Assembly (NCBI RefSeq): GCF_949987535.1
Contig: NW_026646025.1
Coordinates: 2,046,001 to 2,110,000 of the forward strand
Length of the DNA stretch: 64,000 nucleotides
Source: Balaenoptera acutorostrata
Lineage: Eukaryota > Chordata > Mammalia > Artiodactyla > Balaenopteridae
Direction: 5' to 3'
Part shown: positions 25,104-38,723 of the stretch, in pieces
Layout: each line of letters opens with the position of its first letter
How positions within the stretch are numbered: position 1 is the stretch's first letter
The notes under the pieces: generated by a model
Told to the model about the DNA's origin: nothing
Seen by the model: the letters and a program-made list of their open reading frames with translations, nothing else
Database searches by the model: none
Translations under genes and position numbers: made by a program

Positions 25104-27473
25104 ATCACAACTGTCATCACCATGCCTCATGACGCCTGTCATCTCAATGCTCCATGGCCCCTTTCATCAAAATGCTCCATGACCCAGTCATCACAATGTA
25201 CCCATCCCTTTTCATCACAAAGCTCCATGGGCCCTGTCGTCTCAATGCTCCATGCACTTGTCTTCAAAATGCTCCACAACTCTTGTGATCATAATGCTCC
25301 ATGCCAATGTCATCAAAATGCCCCATGACACTTGTCATCACAATGCTCCATGGCATTTGAAATCACAATGTTCCATGGCCCCTGTCATCACAGTGCTCCA
25401 TGATACCTTTCATCACAATTCTAGATGACCACTGTCATCACAATGCCCCATGACAGATGTTATCACAATTCACCATGGTCCTTGTCATCACAATGCTCCA
25501 TGAACCGTGTCATCACAAGGTTCCAGGACACTTGTCATCACAATGAACCATGATGACATTCATCACAGTGCTCCATGAACCCTGTCATCTCAATGTTCCA
25601 TAGCCTTTGTATTCACAATGCTCCATGGCCCCTGTAATCACAGTGCTCCATGACCCCTTTCATCACAATGCTCCAAAACCGCTGTCATCACAATGCCCCA
25701 TGACGCCTGCCATCACAAATCTCCATGGCCTCTCTTACCAAAGAGCTCCATGATCCCTGTCAGCACAATGTTCCATGACAGTTTTCGTCACAATACTCCA
25801 TGTCCTGTCTCATCACAGAGTTCTCTGCCCATATCATCACAATGTTCCTTGTCACCTTTAATCACAATGCTCCATACCCTTTCACCAGAATGCTCCATAA
25901 ATCTTGTCATCGCAATGTTCCTTAACCGTGTCATCACAATGCTCCATGGCCATTGTCATCACAATGCTCCAGAATTCTTGTCATCACAATGTTCCATGAC
26001 CATGTCATCACAATGGTCCATGGCCCTAGTCAGCACAATGCTCCAGAATTCTTGTCATCACAATGTTCCATGACCGTGTCATCACAATGCTACATGACCC
26101 TGGTCATCACAGTTCTCCATGACCTTTGTCATCACAATGCTCTATGTCGCTTTTCATCACAATTCTCAATGACCACTTTAATCACTATGCTCGCTGACCA
26201 TTTTCATCATATTTCTCTAGTGTCATTACAATACCCCATGGCCCCTTTCTTCACAATGCTCCATGATGCCTGTCATCACAATGTTCCATGACCGTGTCAT
26301 CACAATGCTCCATGGCCATTGTCATCACAATGCTTCAGAATTCTTGTCATCACAATGTTCCATGACCGTATCATCACAATGCTCCATGGCGCTTGTCAGC
26401 ACAATGCTCCAGAATTCTTCTCATCACAATATTCCATGACTGTGTCATCACAATGCTCCATGGCCCTTGTCATCACAATGCTCCAGAATTCTTGTCATCA
26501 CAATGTTCCATGACCGTGTCATCACAATGCTCCATGGCCCTTGTCATGACAATGCTCCAGAATTCTTGTCATCACAATGATCCATGACCGTGTCATCACA
26601 ATGTTCCATGACCATGTCATCACAATGGTCCATGGCCGTAGTCAGCACAATGCTCCATAATTCCTGTCATCACAATGTTCCATGACCGTGTCATCACAAT
26701 TCTCCATGACCCTGGTCATCACAGTTCTCCATGACCTTTGTCATCACAATGCTCTATGTCGCTTTTCATCACAATTCTCAATGACCACTTTAATCACTAT
26801 GCTCGCTGACCATTTTCATCATATTTCTCTAGTGTCATTACAATACCCCATGGCCCCTTTCTTCACAATGCTCCATGATGCCTGTCATCACAATGCTCCA
26901 TGGCTTTTGTTATCACAATGCTCCAGGACCAGTTTCATCACAATTCTCCATCCCCTTTGTCATCATGGTGCACAATGAAACCTTTCATTAAAATGCTCCA
27001 TGACACTAGTCATCACAATACTCCATGGCCTTTATCGTCACAATGCTCCCATGCACTTTTCATCACGATGTTCCATGAATACTTTCATCACATTGCTCCA
27101 TGACCATTGTCATCACAATAGTCCATACCCTTGTCAACACAATGCTGCATAATCCCTGTCATCACAATTCTCCATGACTGCTGTCATCACAATAATCCAG
27201 GCCAATTTTCATCACAGTGCTCCATGATACCTTTCATCACAATTCCTAGATGATCAATGTCACACAATGCCCCATGACACTTGTCATCACAATTCGCTAT
27301 GACCCTTGTCATCACAATACTCGATGAACCGTGTCATCACAGTGTTCCAGGACACATGTCATCACAATGATCCATGTCTACTTCCATCACAATGCTCCAA
27401 TACCCCTGTCATCACAATGCTCCATGGCCCCTGTTATCATATTGCTCCATGATCTCTTTCATCACAATGCTCC
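25104..27473 (+). repeat. HOR unit 12 (2370 bp), A-prime, doubled block C head
   Basis: The A-prime block leads to a short trimer array (25892-26090) and the first roughly 190 bp of block C (26091-26283). It then falls back into trimers at the shared TGTCATCACAATG, and after about 417 bp enters a second, complete block C at about 26701. The two block C heads are 612 bp apart. Copies: units 14, 23 and 26. Confidence 0.9.
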
Positions 27474-30400
27474 ATGACCACTGTCATCACCATGCCTCAT
27501 AACGGCTCTCATCTCAATGCTCCATGGCCCCTTTCATCACAATGCTCCATGAACCCTGTCATCACAATGTACCCTGCCCTTTTCATCACAAAGCTCCGTG
27601 GGCCCTGTCATCACAATGCTCCATGCCCTTGTCATCAAAATGCTCCAGAATTCTTGTCATCACAATGCTCCATGCCCTTGTCATCAAAATGCTCCAGAAC
27701 TCTTGTCATCATAATGCTCCATGCCAATGTCATCAAAATGCCCCATGACACTTGTCATCACAAGTCTCCATGGCCTTTGTCATCACAATGTTCCATGGCC
27801 CCTGTCATCACAGTGCTCCATGATACCTTTCATCGCAAATCTAGATGACCACTGTCATCACAATGCCCCATGACAGATGTCATCACAATTCGCCATGGTC
27901 CTTGTCATCACAATGCTCCATGAACCGTGTCATCACAAGGTTCCAGGACACTTGTCATCACAATGATCCAAGATCACATTCATCACAGTGCTCCATGAAC
28001 CCTGTCATCTCAATGCTCCATAGCCTTTGTATTCACAATGCTCCATGGCCCCTGTAATCACAGTGCTCCATGACCTTTTTCATCACAATGCTCCAAGACC
28101 GCTCTCAACACAATGCCCCATGACACCTCACATCACAAATCTCCATAGCCTCTCTTACCAATAAGCTCAATGATCGCTGTCAGCAGAATGTTCCATGACA
28201 CTTTTCGTCACAATACTGCATCACCACTGTCATCACAGAGTTCTCTGCCCATATCATCACAATGTTCCTTGTCACCTTTAATCACAATGCTCCATGCCCT
28301 TTCATCACAATGCTCCAGAAATCTTTTTCATCGCAATGTTCCTTGACTGTGTCATCACAATGCTCCATGGCCGTCATCAGCACAATGCTCCAGAATTCTT
28401 GTCATCACAATGTTCCATGACCGTGTCATCACAATGCTCCATGGCCCTTGTCATCACAATGCTCCGGAATTCTTCTCATCACATTGTTCCATGACCGTGT
28501 CATCACAATGCTCCATGGCCCTTGTCAGCACAATGCTCCAGAATTCCTGTCATCACAATGTTCCATGACCGTGTCATCACAATGCTCCATGGCCCTTGTC
28601 ATCACAATGGTCCAGAATTCTTGTCATCACAATGTTCCATACCGTGTCATCACAATGCTCCATGGCCATTGCAATCACAATGCTCCAGAATTCTTGTCAT
28701 CACAATGATCCATGGCCGTGTCATCACAATGCTCCATGGCCCTTGTCATCATAATGCTCCAGAATTCTTGTCATCACAATATTCCATGACCGTATCATCA
28801 CAATGCTCCATGGCCATTGTCATCATCATGCTCCAGAATTCTTGTCATCACAATGTTCCATGACCGTGTCATCACAATGCTCCATGGCCCTTGTCATCAC
28901 AATGCTCCAGAATTCTTGTCATCACAATGTTACATAACCGTGTCATCACAATGCTCCATGGCCCTTGTCATGACAATGCTCCAGAATTCTTCTCATCAAA
29001 ATGTTCCATGACCGTGTGAACACAATGCTCCATGGCCACTGTCATCACAATGCTCCAGAATTCTTGTCATCACAATGTTCCATGGCCGTGTCATCACAAT
29101 GCTCCATGGCCCTTGTCATCATAATGCTCCACAATTCTTGTCATTACTATATTCCATGAACGTGTCATCACAATGCTCTATGGCACTTGTCACCAGAATG
29201 CTCCAGAATTCTTGTCATCACAATGTTCCATGACCGTGTCATCACAATGCTCCATATCCTTTGTCATCAGAATGCTCCAGAATTCTTGTCATCAAAATGT
29301 TCCATGGCCGTGTTATCACAATGCTCCATGGACCTGGTCATGACAATGTTCCAGAATTCTTCTCATCACAATTTTCCATCACCGTGTCAACACAATGCTC
29401 AATGGCCACTGTCATCACAATGCTCCAGAATTCTTGTCACCACAATGTTCCATGGCCGTGTCATCACAATGCTCCACGGCCCTTGTCACCATAATGCTCC
29501 AGAATTCTTGTCATTACTATATTCCATGACCGTGTCATCACAATGCTCCATGGCCCTTGTCAGCACAATGCTCCAGAATTCTTCTCATGACAATGTTCCA
29601 TGACCGTGTCATCACAATGCTCCATGGCCCTTGTCATCACAATGCTCCAAAATTCTTGTCATCACAATGTTCCATACCGTGTCATCACAATGCTCCATGG
29701 CCATTGTCATCACAATGCTCCAGAATTCTTGTCATCACAATGTTCCATGACCATGTCATCACAATGGTCCATGGCCCTTGTCAGCACAATGCTCCAGAAT
29801 TCTTGTCATCACAATGTTCCATGACCGTGTCATCACAATGCTACATGACCCTGGTCATCACAGTTCTCCATGACCTTTGTCATCACAATGCTCTATGTCG
29901 CTTTTCATCACAATTCTCAATGACCACTTTAATCACTATGCTCACTGACCATTTTCATCATATTTCTCTAGTATCATTACAATACCCCATGGCCCCTTTC
30001 TTCACAATGCTCCATGATGCCTGTCATCACAATGCTCCATGGCTTTTGTTATCACAATGCTCCAGGACCAGTTTCATCACAATTCTCCATCCCCTTTGTC
30101 ATCATGGTGCACAATGAAACCTTTCATTAAAATGCTCCATGACACTAGTCATAACAATACTCCATGGCCTTTATCGTCACAATGCTCCCATACACTTTTC
30201 CTCACGATGTTCCATGAATACTTTCATCACATTGCTCCATGACCATTGTCATCACAATAGTCCATACCCTTGTCAACACAATGCTGCCTAATCCATGTCA
30301 TTACAATGCCCCATGACACCTGTCATCACAATTCGCTATGACCCTTGTCATCACAATACTCGATGAACCGTGTCATCACAGTGTTACAGGACACATGTCA

Positions 30401-30512
30401 TCACAATGATCCATGACTACTTCCATCACAATGCTCCAATACCCCTGTCATCACAATGCTCCATGGCCCCTCTTATCGTATTGCTCCATGATCTCTTTCT
30501 TCACAATGCTCC
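27474..30512 (+). repeat. HOR unit 13 (3039 bp), long trimer array
   Basis: Block A holds a 50-bp (two-monomer) internal duplication at about 27620-27715; one copy reads CCAGAATTC, the other CCAGAACTC. The trimer array is about 1.53 kb (28312-29841), and block C is the short form. Marks include CTCACTGACC near 29941. Copies: unit 15 (+5409) and unit 27 (+31,193). Confidence 0.9.
28312..29841 (+). repeat. 74-bp trimer array of unit 13
   Basis: About 1.53 kb, with copies at 33721-35250 and 59505-61034. It includes TTACTATATTCC monomers and TCACCAGAATG variants also found in the array of unit 6 near 14,220-14,280, which links units 6 and 13 by descent. Confidence 0.88.
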
Positions 30513-32882
30513 ATCACAACTGTCATCACCATGCCTCATGAAGCCTGTCATCTCAATGCTCCATGGCCCCTTTCATCAAAATGCTCCATGACCCAGTCAT
30601 CACAATGTACCCATCCGTTTTCATCACAAAGCTCCATGGGCCCTGTCGTCTCAATGCTCCATGCACTTGTAGTCAAAATGCTCCACAACTCTTGTGATCA
30701 TAATGCTCCATGCCAATGTCATCAAAATGCCCCATGACACTTGTCATCACAATGCTCCATGGCATTTGAAATCACAATGTTCCATGGCCCCTGTCATCAC
30801 AGTGCTCCATGATACCTTTCATCACAATTCTAGATGACCACTGTCATCACAATGCCCCATGACAGATGTTATCACAATTCACCATGGTCCTTGTCATCAC
30901 AATGCTCCATGAACCGTGTCATCACAAGGTTCCAGGACACTTGTCATCACAATGAACCATGATGACATTCATCACAGTGCTCCATGAACCCTGTCATCTC
31001 AATGATCCATAGCCTTTGTATTCACAATGCTCCATGGCCCCTGTAATCACAGTGCTCCATGACCCCTTTCATCACAATGCTCCAAAACCGCTGTCATCAC
31101 AATGCCCCATGACGCCTGCCATCACAAATCTCCATGGCCTCTCTTACCAAAGAGCTCCATGATCCCTGTCAGCACAATGTTCCATGACAGTTTTCGTCAC
31201 AATACTCCATGTCCTGTCTCATCACAGAGTTCTCTGCCCATATCATCACAATGTTCCTTGTCACCTTTAATCACAATGCTCCATACCCTTTCACCAGAAT
31301 GCTCCATAAATCTTGTCATCGCAATGTTCCTTAACCGTGTCATCACAATGCTCCATGGCCATTGTCATCACAATGCTCCAGAATTCTTGTCATCACAATG
31401 TTCCATGACCATGTCATCACAATGGTCCATGGCCCTAGTCAGCACAATGCTCCAGAATTCTTGTCATCACAATGTTCCATGACCGTGTCATCACAATGCT
31501 ACATGACCCTGGTCATCACAGTTCTCCATGACCTTTGTCATCACAATGCTCTATGTCGCTTTTCATCACAATTCTCAATGACCACTTTAATCACTATGCT
31601 CGCTGACCATTTTCATCATATTTCTCTAGTGTCATTACAATACCCCATGGCCCCTTTCTTCACAATGCTCCATGATGCCTGTCATCACAATGTTCCATGA
31701 CCGTGTCATCACAATGCTCCATGGCCATTGTCATCACAATGCTTCAGAATTCTTGTCATCACAATGTTCCATGACCGTATCATCACAATGCTCCATGGCG
31801 CTTGTCAGCACAATGCTCCAGAATTCTTCTCATCACAATATTCCATGACTGTGTCATCACAATGCTCCATGGCCCTTGTCATCACAATGCTCCAGAATTC
31901 TTGTCATCACAATGTTCCATGACCGTGTCATCACAATGCTCCATGGCCCTTGTCATGACAATGCTCCAGAATTCTTGTCATCACAATGATCCATGACCGT
32001 GTCATCACAATGTTCCATGACCATGTCATCACAATGGTCCATGGCCGTAGTCAGCACAATGCTCCATAATTCCTGTCATCACAATGTTCCATGACCGTGT
32101 CATCACAATTCTCCATGACCCTGGTCATCACAGTTCTCCATGACCTTTGTCATCACAATGCTCTATGTCGCTTTTCATCACAATTCTCAATGACCACTTT
32201 AATCACTATGCTCGCTGACCATTTTCATCATATTTCTCTAGTGTCATTACAATACCCCATGGCCCCTTTCTTCACAATGCTCCATGATGCCTGTCATCAC
32301 AATGCTCCATGGCTTTTGTTATCACAATGCTCCAGGACCAGTTTCATCACAATTCTCCATCCCCTTTGTCATCATGGTGCACAATGAAACCTTTCATTAA
32401 AATGCTCCATGACACTAGTCATCACAATACTCCATGGCCTTTATCGTCACAATGCTCCCATGCACTTTTCATCACGATGTTCCATGAATACTTTCATCAC
32501 ATTGCTCCATGACCATTGTCATCACAATAGTCCATACCCTTGTCAACACAATGCTGCATAATCCCTGTCATCACAATTCTCCATGACTGCTGTCATCACA
32601 ATAATCCAGGCCAATTTTCATCACAGTGCTCCATGATACCTTTCATCACAATTCCTAGATGATCAATGTCACACAATGCCCCATGACACTTGTCATCACA
32701 ATTCGCTATGACCCTTGTCATCACAATACTCGATGAACCGTGTCATCACAGTGTTCCAGGACACATGTCATCACAATGATCCATGTCTACTTCCATCACA
32801 ATGCTCCAATACCCCTGTCATCACAATGCTCCATGGCCCCTGTTATCATATTGCTCCATGATCTCTTTCATCACAATGCTCC
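30513..32882 (+). repeat. HOR unit 14 (2370 bp), A-prime
   Basis: A copy of unit 12 at +5409 bp with the same doubled block C head (31500-31692 and from about 32110). Its A-prime block has its own marks: CTCATGAAGCCTG, CATCCGTTTTC, TTGTAGTCAAAATG and ATGATCCATAGCC. These are shared with units 16 and 28, not with units 12, 23 or 26. Confidence 0.9.
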
Positions 32883-35800
32883 ATGACCACTGTCATCACC
32901 ATGCCTCATAACGGCTCTCATCTCAATGCTCCATGGCCCCTTTCATCACAATGCTCCATGAACCCTGTCATCACAATGTACCCTGCCCTTTTCATCACAA
33001 AGCTCCGTGGGCCCTGTCATCACAATGCTCCATGCCCTTGTCATCAAAATGCTCCAGAATTCTTGTCATCACAATGCTCCATGCCCTTGTCATCAAAATG
33101 CTCCAGAACTCTTGTCATCATAATGCTCCATGCCAATGTCATCAAAATGCCCCATGACACTTGTCATCACAAGTCTCCATGGCCTTTGTCATCACAATGT
33201 TCCATGGCCCCTGTCATCACAGTGCTCCATGATACCTTTCATCGCAAATCTAGATGACCACTGTCATCACAATGCCCCATGACAGATGTCATCACAATTC
33301 GCCATGGTCCTTGTCATCACAATGCTCCATGAACCGTGTCATCACAAGGTTCCAGGACACTTGTCATCACAATGATCCAAGATCACATTCATCACAGTGC
33401 TCCATGAACCCTGTCATCTCAATGCTCCATAGCCTTTGTATTCACAATGCTCCATGGCCCCTGTAATCACAGTGCTCCATGACCTTTTTCATCACAATGC
33501 TCCAAGACCGCTCTCAACACAATGCCCCATGACACCTCACATCACAAATCTCCATAGCCTCTCTTACCAATAAGCTCAATGATCGCTGTCAGCAGAATGT
33601 TCCATGACACTTTTCGTCACAATACTGCATCACCACTGTCATCACAGAGTTCTCTGCCCATATCATCACAATGTTCCTTGTCACCTTTAATCACAATGCT
33701 CCATGCCCTTTCATCACAATGCTCCAGAAATCTTTTTCATCGCAATGTTCCTTGACTGTGTCATCACAATGCTCCATGGCCGTCATCAGCACAATGCTCC
33801 AGAATTCTTGTCATCACAATGTTCCATGACCGTGTCATCACAATGCTCCATGGCCCTGGTCATCACAATGCTCCGGAATTCTTCTCATCACATTGTTCCA
33901 TGACCGTGTCATCACAATGCTCCATGGCCCTTGTCAGCACAATGCTCCAGAATTCCTGTCATCACAATGTTCCATGACCGTGTCATCACAATGCTCCATG
34001 GCCCTTGTCATCACAATGGTCCAGAATTCTTGTCATCACAATGTTCCATACCGTGTCATCACAATGCTCCATGGCCATTGCAATCACAATGCTCCAGAAT
34101 TCTTGTCATCACAATGATCCATGGCCGTGTCATCACAATGCTCCATGGCCCTTGTCATCATAATGCTCCAGAATTCTTGTCATCACAATATTCCATGACC
34201 GTATCATCACAATGCTCCATGGCCATTGTCATCATCATGCTCCAGAATTCTTGTCATCACAATGTTCCATGACCGTGTCATCACAATGCTCCATGGCCCT
34301 TGTCATCACAATGCTCCAGAATTCTTGTCATCACAATGTTACATAACCGTGTCATCACAATGCTCCATGGCCCTTGTCATGACAATGCTCCAGAATTCTT
34401 CTCATCAAAATGTTCCATGACCGTGTGAACACAATGCTCCATGGCCACTGTCATCACAATGCTCCAGAATTCTTGTCATCACAATGTTCCATGGCCGTGT
34501 CATCACAATGCTCCATGGCCCTTGTCATCATAATGCTCCACAATTCTTGTCATTACTATATTCCATGAACGTGTCATCACAATGCTCTATGGCACTTGTC
34601 ACCAGAATGCTCCAGAATTCTTGTCATCACAATGTTCCATGACCGTGTCATCACAATGCTCCATATCCTTTGTCATCAGAATGCTCCAGAATTCTTGTCA
34701 TCAAAATGTTCCATGGCCGTGTTATCACAATGCTCCATGGACCTGGTCATGACAATGTTCCAGAATTCTTCTCATCACAATTTTCCATCACCGTGTCAAC
34801 ACAATGCTCAATGGCCACTGTCATCACAATGCTCCAGAATTCTTGTCACCACAATGTTCCATGGCCGTGTCATCACAATGCTCCACGGCCCTTGTCACCA
34901 TAATGCTCCAGAATTCTTGTCATTACTATATTCCATGACCGTGTCATCACAATGCTCCATGGCCCTTGTCAGCACAATGCTCCAGAATTCTTCTCATGAC
35001 AATGTTCCATGACCGTGTCATCACAATGCTCCATGGCCCTTGTCATCACAATGCTCCAAAATTCTTGTCATCACAATGTTCCATACCGTGTCATCACAAT
35101 GCTCCATGGCCATTGTCATCACAATGCTCCAGAATTCTTGTCATCACAATGTTCCATGACCATGTCATCACAATGGTCCATGGCCCTTGTCAGCACAATG
35201 CTCCAGAATTCTTGTCATCACAATGTTCCATGACCGTGTCATCACAATGCTACATGACCCTGGTCATCACAGTTCTCCATGACCTTTGTCATCACAATGC
35301 TCTATGTCGCTTTTCATCACAATTCTCAATGACCACTTTAATCACTATGCTCACTGACCATTTTCATCATATTTCTCTAGTATCATTACAATACCCCATG
35401 GCCCCTTTCTTCACAATGCTCCATGATGCCTGTCATCACAATGCTCCATGGCTTTTGTTATCACAATGCTCCAGGACCAGTTTCATCACAATTCTCCATC
35501 CCCTTTGTCATCATGGTGCACAATGAAACCTTTCATTAAAATGCTCCATGACACTAGTCATAACAATACTCCATGGCCTTTATCGTCACAATGCTCCCAT
35601 ACACTTTTCCTCACGATGTTCCATGAATACTTTCATCACATTGCTCCATGACCATTGTCATCACAATAGTCCATACCCTTGTCAACACAATGCTGCCTAA
35701 TCCATGTCATTACAATGCCCCATGACACCTGTCATCACAATTCGCTATGACCCTTGTCATCACAATACTCGATGAACCGTGTCATCACAGTGTTACAGGA

Positions 35801-35921
35801 CACATGTCATCACAATGATCCATGACTACTTCCATCACAATGCTCCAATACCCCTGTCATCACAATGCTCCATGGCCCCTCTTATCGTATTGCTCCATGA
35901 TCTCTTTCTTCACAATGCTCC
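32883..35921 (+). repeat. HOR unit 15 (3039 bp), long trimer array
   Basis: A copy of unit 13 at +5409 bp, including the 50-bp duplication in block A, the 1.53-kb trimer array (33721-35250) and CTCACTGACC. One difference seen is GGCCCTGGTC near 33859, where unit 13 has GGCCCTTGTC. Confidence 0.9.
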
Positions 35922-37704
35922 ATCACAACTGTCATCACCATGCCTCATGAAGCCTGTCATCTCAATGCTCCATGGCCCCTTTCATCAAAATGCTCCATGA
36001 CCCAGTCATCACAATGTACCCATCCGTTTTCATCACAAAGCTCCATGGGCCCTGTCGTCTCAATGCTCCATGCACTTGTAGTCAAAATGCTCCACAACTC
36101 TTGTGATCATAATGCTCCATGCCAATGTCATCAAAATGCCCCATGACACTTGTCATCACAATGCTCCATGGCATTTGAAATCACAATGTTCCATGGCCCC
36201 TGTCATCACAGTGCTCCATGATACCTTTCATCACAATTCTAGATGACCACTGTCATCACAATGCCCCATGACAGATGTTATCACAATTCACCATGGTCCT
36301 TGTCATCACAATGCTCCATGAACCGTGTCATCACAAGGTTCCAGGACACTTGTCATCACAATGAACCATGATGACATTCATCACAGTGCTCCATGAACCC
36401 TGTCATCTCAATGATCCATAGCCTTTGTATTCACAATGCTCCATGGCCCCTGTAATCACAGTGCTCCATGACCCCTTTCATCACAATGCTCCAAAACCGC
36501 TGTCATCACAATGCCCCATGACGCCTGCCATCACAAATCTCCATGGCCTCTCTTACCAAAGAGCTCCATGATCCCTGTCAGCACAATGTTCCATGACAGT
36601 TTTCGTCACAATACTCCATGTCCTGTCTCATCACAGAGTTCTCTGCCCATATCATCACAATGTTCCTTGTCACCTTTAATCACAATGCTCCATACCCTTT
36701 CACCAGAATGCTCCATAAATCTTGTCATCGCAATGTTCCTTGACCGTGTCATCAAAATGCTCCATGGCCATTGTCATCACAATGCTCCAGAATTCTTGTC
36801 ATCACAATGTTCCATGACCATGTCATCACAATGGTCCATGGCCCTAGTCAGCACAATGCTCCAGAATTCTTGTCATCACAATGTTCCATGATTGTGTCAT
36901 CACAATGCTACCTGACCCTGGTCATCACAGTTCTCCATGACCTTTGTCATCACAATGCTCTATGTCGCTTTTCATCACAATTCTCAATGACCACTTTAAT
37001 CACTATGCTCGCTGACCATTTTCATCATATTTCTCTAGTGTCATTTCAATACCCCATGGCCCCTTTCTTCACAATGCTCCATGATGCCTGTCATCACAAT
37101 GCTCCACGGCTTTTGTTATCACAATGCTCCAGGACCAGTTTCATCACAATTCTCCATCCCCTTTGTCATCATGGTGCACAATGAAACCTTTCATTAAAAT
37201 GCTCCATGTCACTAGTCATCACAATACTCCATGGCCTTTATCGTCACAATGCTCCCATCTACTTTTCCTCACGATGTTCCATGAATACTTTCATCACATT
37301 GCTCCATGACCATTGTCATCACAATAGTCCATACCCTTGTCAACACAATGCTGCATAATCCCTGTCATCACAATTCTCCATGACTGCTGTCATCACAGTA
37401 ATCCAGGACAATTTTCATCACAGTGCTTCATGCCCCCAGTCATCACAGTGCTCCATGATACCTTTCATCACAATTCCTAGATGATCAATGTCACACAATG
37501 CCCCATGACACTTGTCATCACAATTCGCTATGACCCTTGTCATCACAATACTCGATGAACCGTGTCATCACAGTGTTCCAGGACACATGTCATCACAATG
37601 ATCCATGTCTACTTCCATCACAATGCTCCAATACCCCTGTCATCACAATGCTCCATGGCCCCTGTTATCATATTGCTCCATGATCTCTTTCATCACAATG
37701 CTCC
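35922..37704 (+). repeat. HOR unit 16 (1783 bp), A-prime, mosaic
   Basis: The 5' half follows unit 14 at 5409 bp (GAAGCCTG, ATGATCCATAG). From about 36,890 it carries unit 6 marks at an offset of 21,792 bp (CTACCTGACC, CATTTCAATACC, CCACGGC). The change of parent lies between about 36,740 and 36,890. The unit is therefore a recombinant of two sources. It is copied as unit 28 at +25,784. Confidence 0.88.
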
Positions 37705-38723
37705 ATGACCACTGTCATCACCATGCCTCATAACGGCTCTCATCTCAATGCTCCATGGCCCCTTTCATCACAATGCTCCATGAACCCTGTCATCACAATG
37801 TACCCTGCCCTTTTCATCACAAAGCTCCGTGGGCCCTGTCATCACAATGCTCCATGCCCTTGTCATCAAAATGCTCCAGAACTCTTGTCATCATAATGCT
37901 CCATGCCAATGTCATCAAAAAGCCCCATGACACTTGTCATCACAATGCTCCATGGCCTTTGTCATCACAATGTTCCATGGCCCCTGTCATCACAGTGCTC
38001 CATGACACCTTTCATCGCAAATCTAGATGACCACTGTCATCACAATGCCCCATGACAGATGTCATCACAATTCGCCATGGTCCTTGTCATCACAATGCTC
38101 CATGAACCGTGTCATCACAAGGTTCCAGGACACTTGTCATCACAATGACCCAAGATCACATTCATCACGGTGCTCAATGAACCCTGTCATCTCAATGCTC
38201 CATAGCCTTTGTATTAACAATGCTCCATGGCCCCTGTAATCACAGTGCTCCATGACCCTTTTCATCACAATGCTCCAAGACCGCTCTCAACACAATGCCC
38301 CATGACGCCTGACATCACAAATCTCCATAGCCTCTCTTACCAATAAGCTCCATGATCGCTGTCAGCAGAATGTTCCATGACACTTTTCGTCACAATACTG
38401 CATGACCACTGTCATCACAGAGTTCTCTGCCCATATCATCACAATGTTCCTTGTCACCTTTAATCACAATGCTCCATGCCCTTTCATCACAATGCTCCAG
38501 AAATCTTTTTCATTGCAATGTTCCTTGACTGTGTCATCACAATGCTCCATGGCCGTCATCAGCACAATGCTCCAGAATTCTTGTCATCACAATGTACCAT
38601 GAACGTGTCATCACAATGCTCCATGGCCCTTGTCATCACAATGCTCCGGAATTCTTCTCATCACATTGTTCCATGACCGTGTCATCACAATGCTCCATGG
38701 CCCTTGTCAGCACAATTCTCCAG
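36890..38723 (+). repeat. Segment duplicated from 15,098-16,931 (offset 21,792)
   Basis: The second half of unit 16 and most of unit 17 share marks with units 6 and 7 (CTACCTGACC, CATTTCAATACC, CATGTCACTAG, GTATTAACAATG). It ends before 39,114, where unit 8-type block C takes over. Confidence 0.86.

Larger units (their letters stand above)
18465..28898 (+). repeat. 10.4-kb duplicated segment, left copy (offset 23,526)
   Basis: Covers units 8 to 13 in part. All landmarks reappear 23,526 bp downstream. The right edge is where GTCATCACAATGCTCC near 28,897 meets GTCATCAGAATGCTCC near 52,423. I saw roughly a dozen base differences, clustered partly in A-prime of unit 9/20. Confidence 0.9.
24182..36740 (+). 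repeat. Tandem 5409-bp two-HOR repeat, about 2.3 copies
   Basis: Copies at 24182-29590, 29591-34999 and 35000 to about 36740. Matching landmarks are 5409 bp apart throughout (for example A-prime starts at 25104, 30513 and 35922). The left edge is set by the last mismatch, ATTCCTGTC against ATTCTTCTC just upstream. Copies 1 and 2 differ at several A-prime and block C bases; copies 2 and 3 are closer. Confidence 0.92.

Noticed and set aside
29557..30117. 186-codon open frame, with identical-length copies at 34966-35526 and 60750-61310
   Set aside because: It crosses from the 74-bp trimers into block C, cycles through the three translated flavours of the monomer, overlaps equally open frames, and has no codon pattern, domain or signal. 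It is a by-product of a stop-free core.
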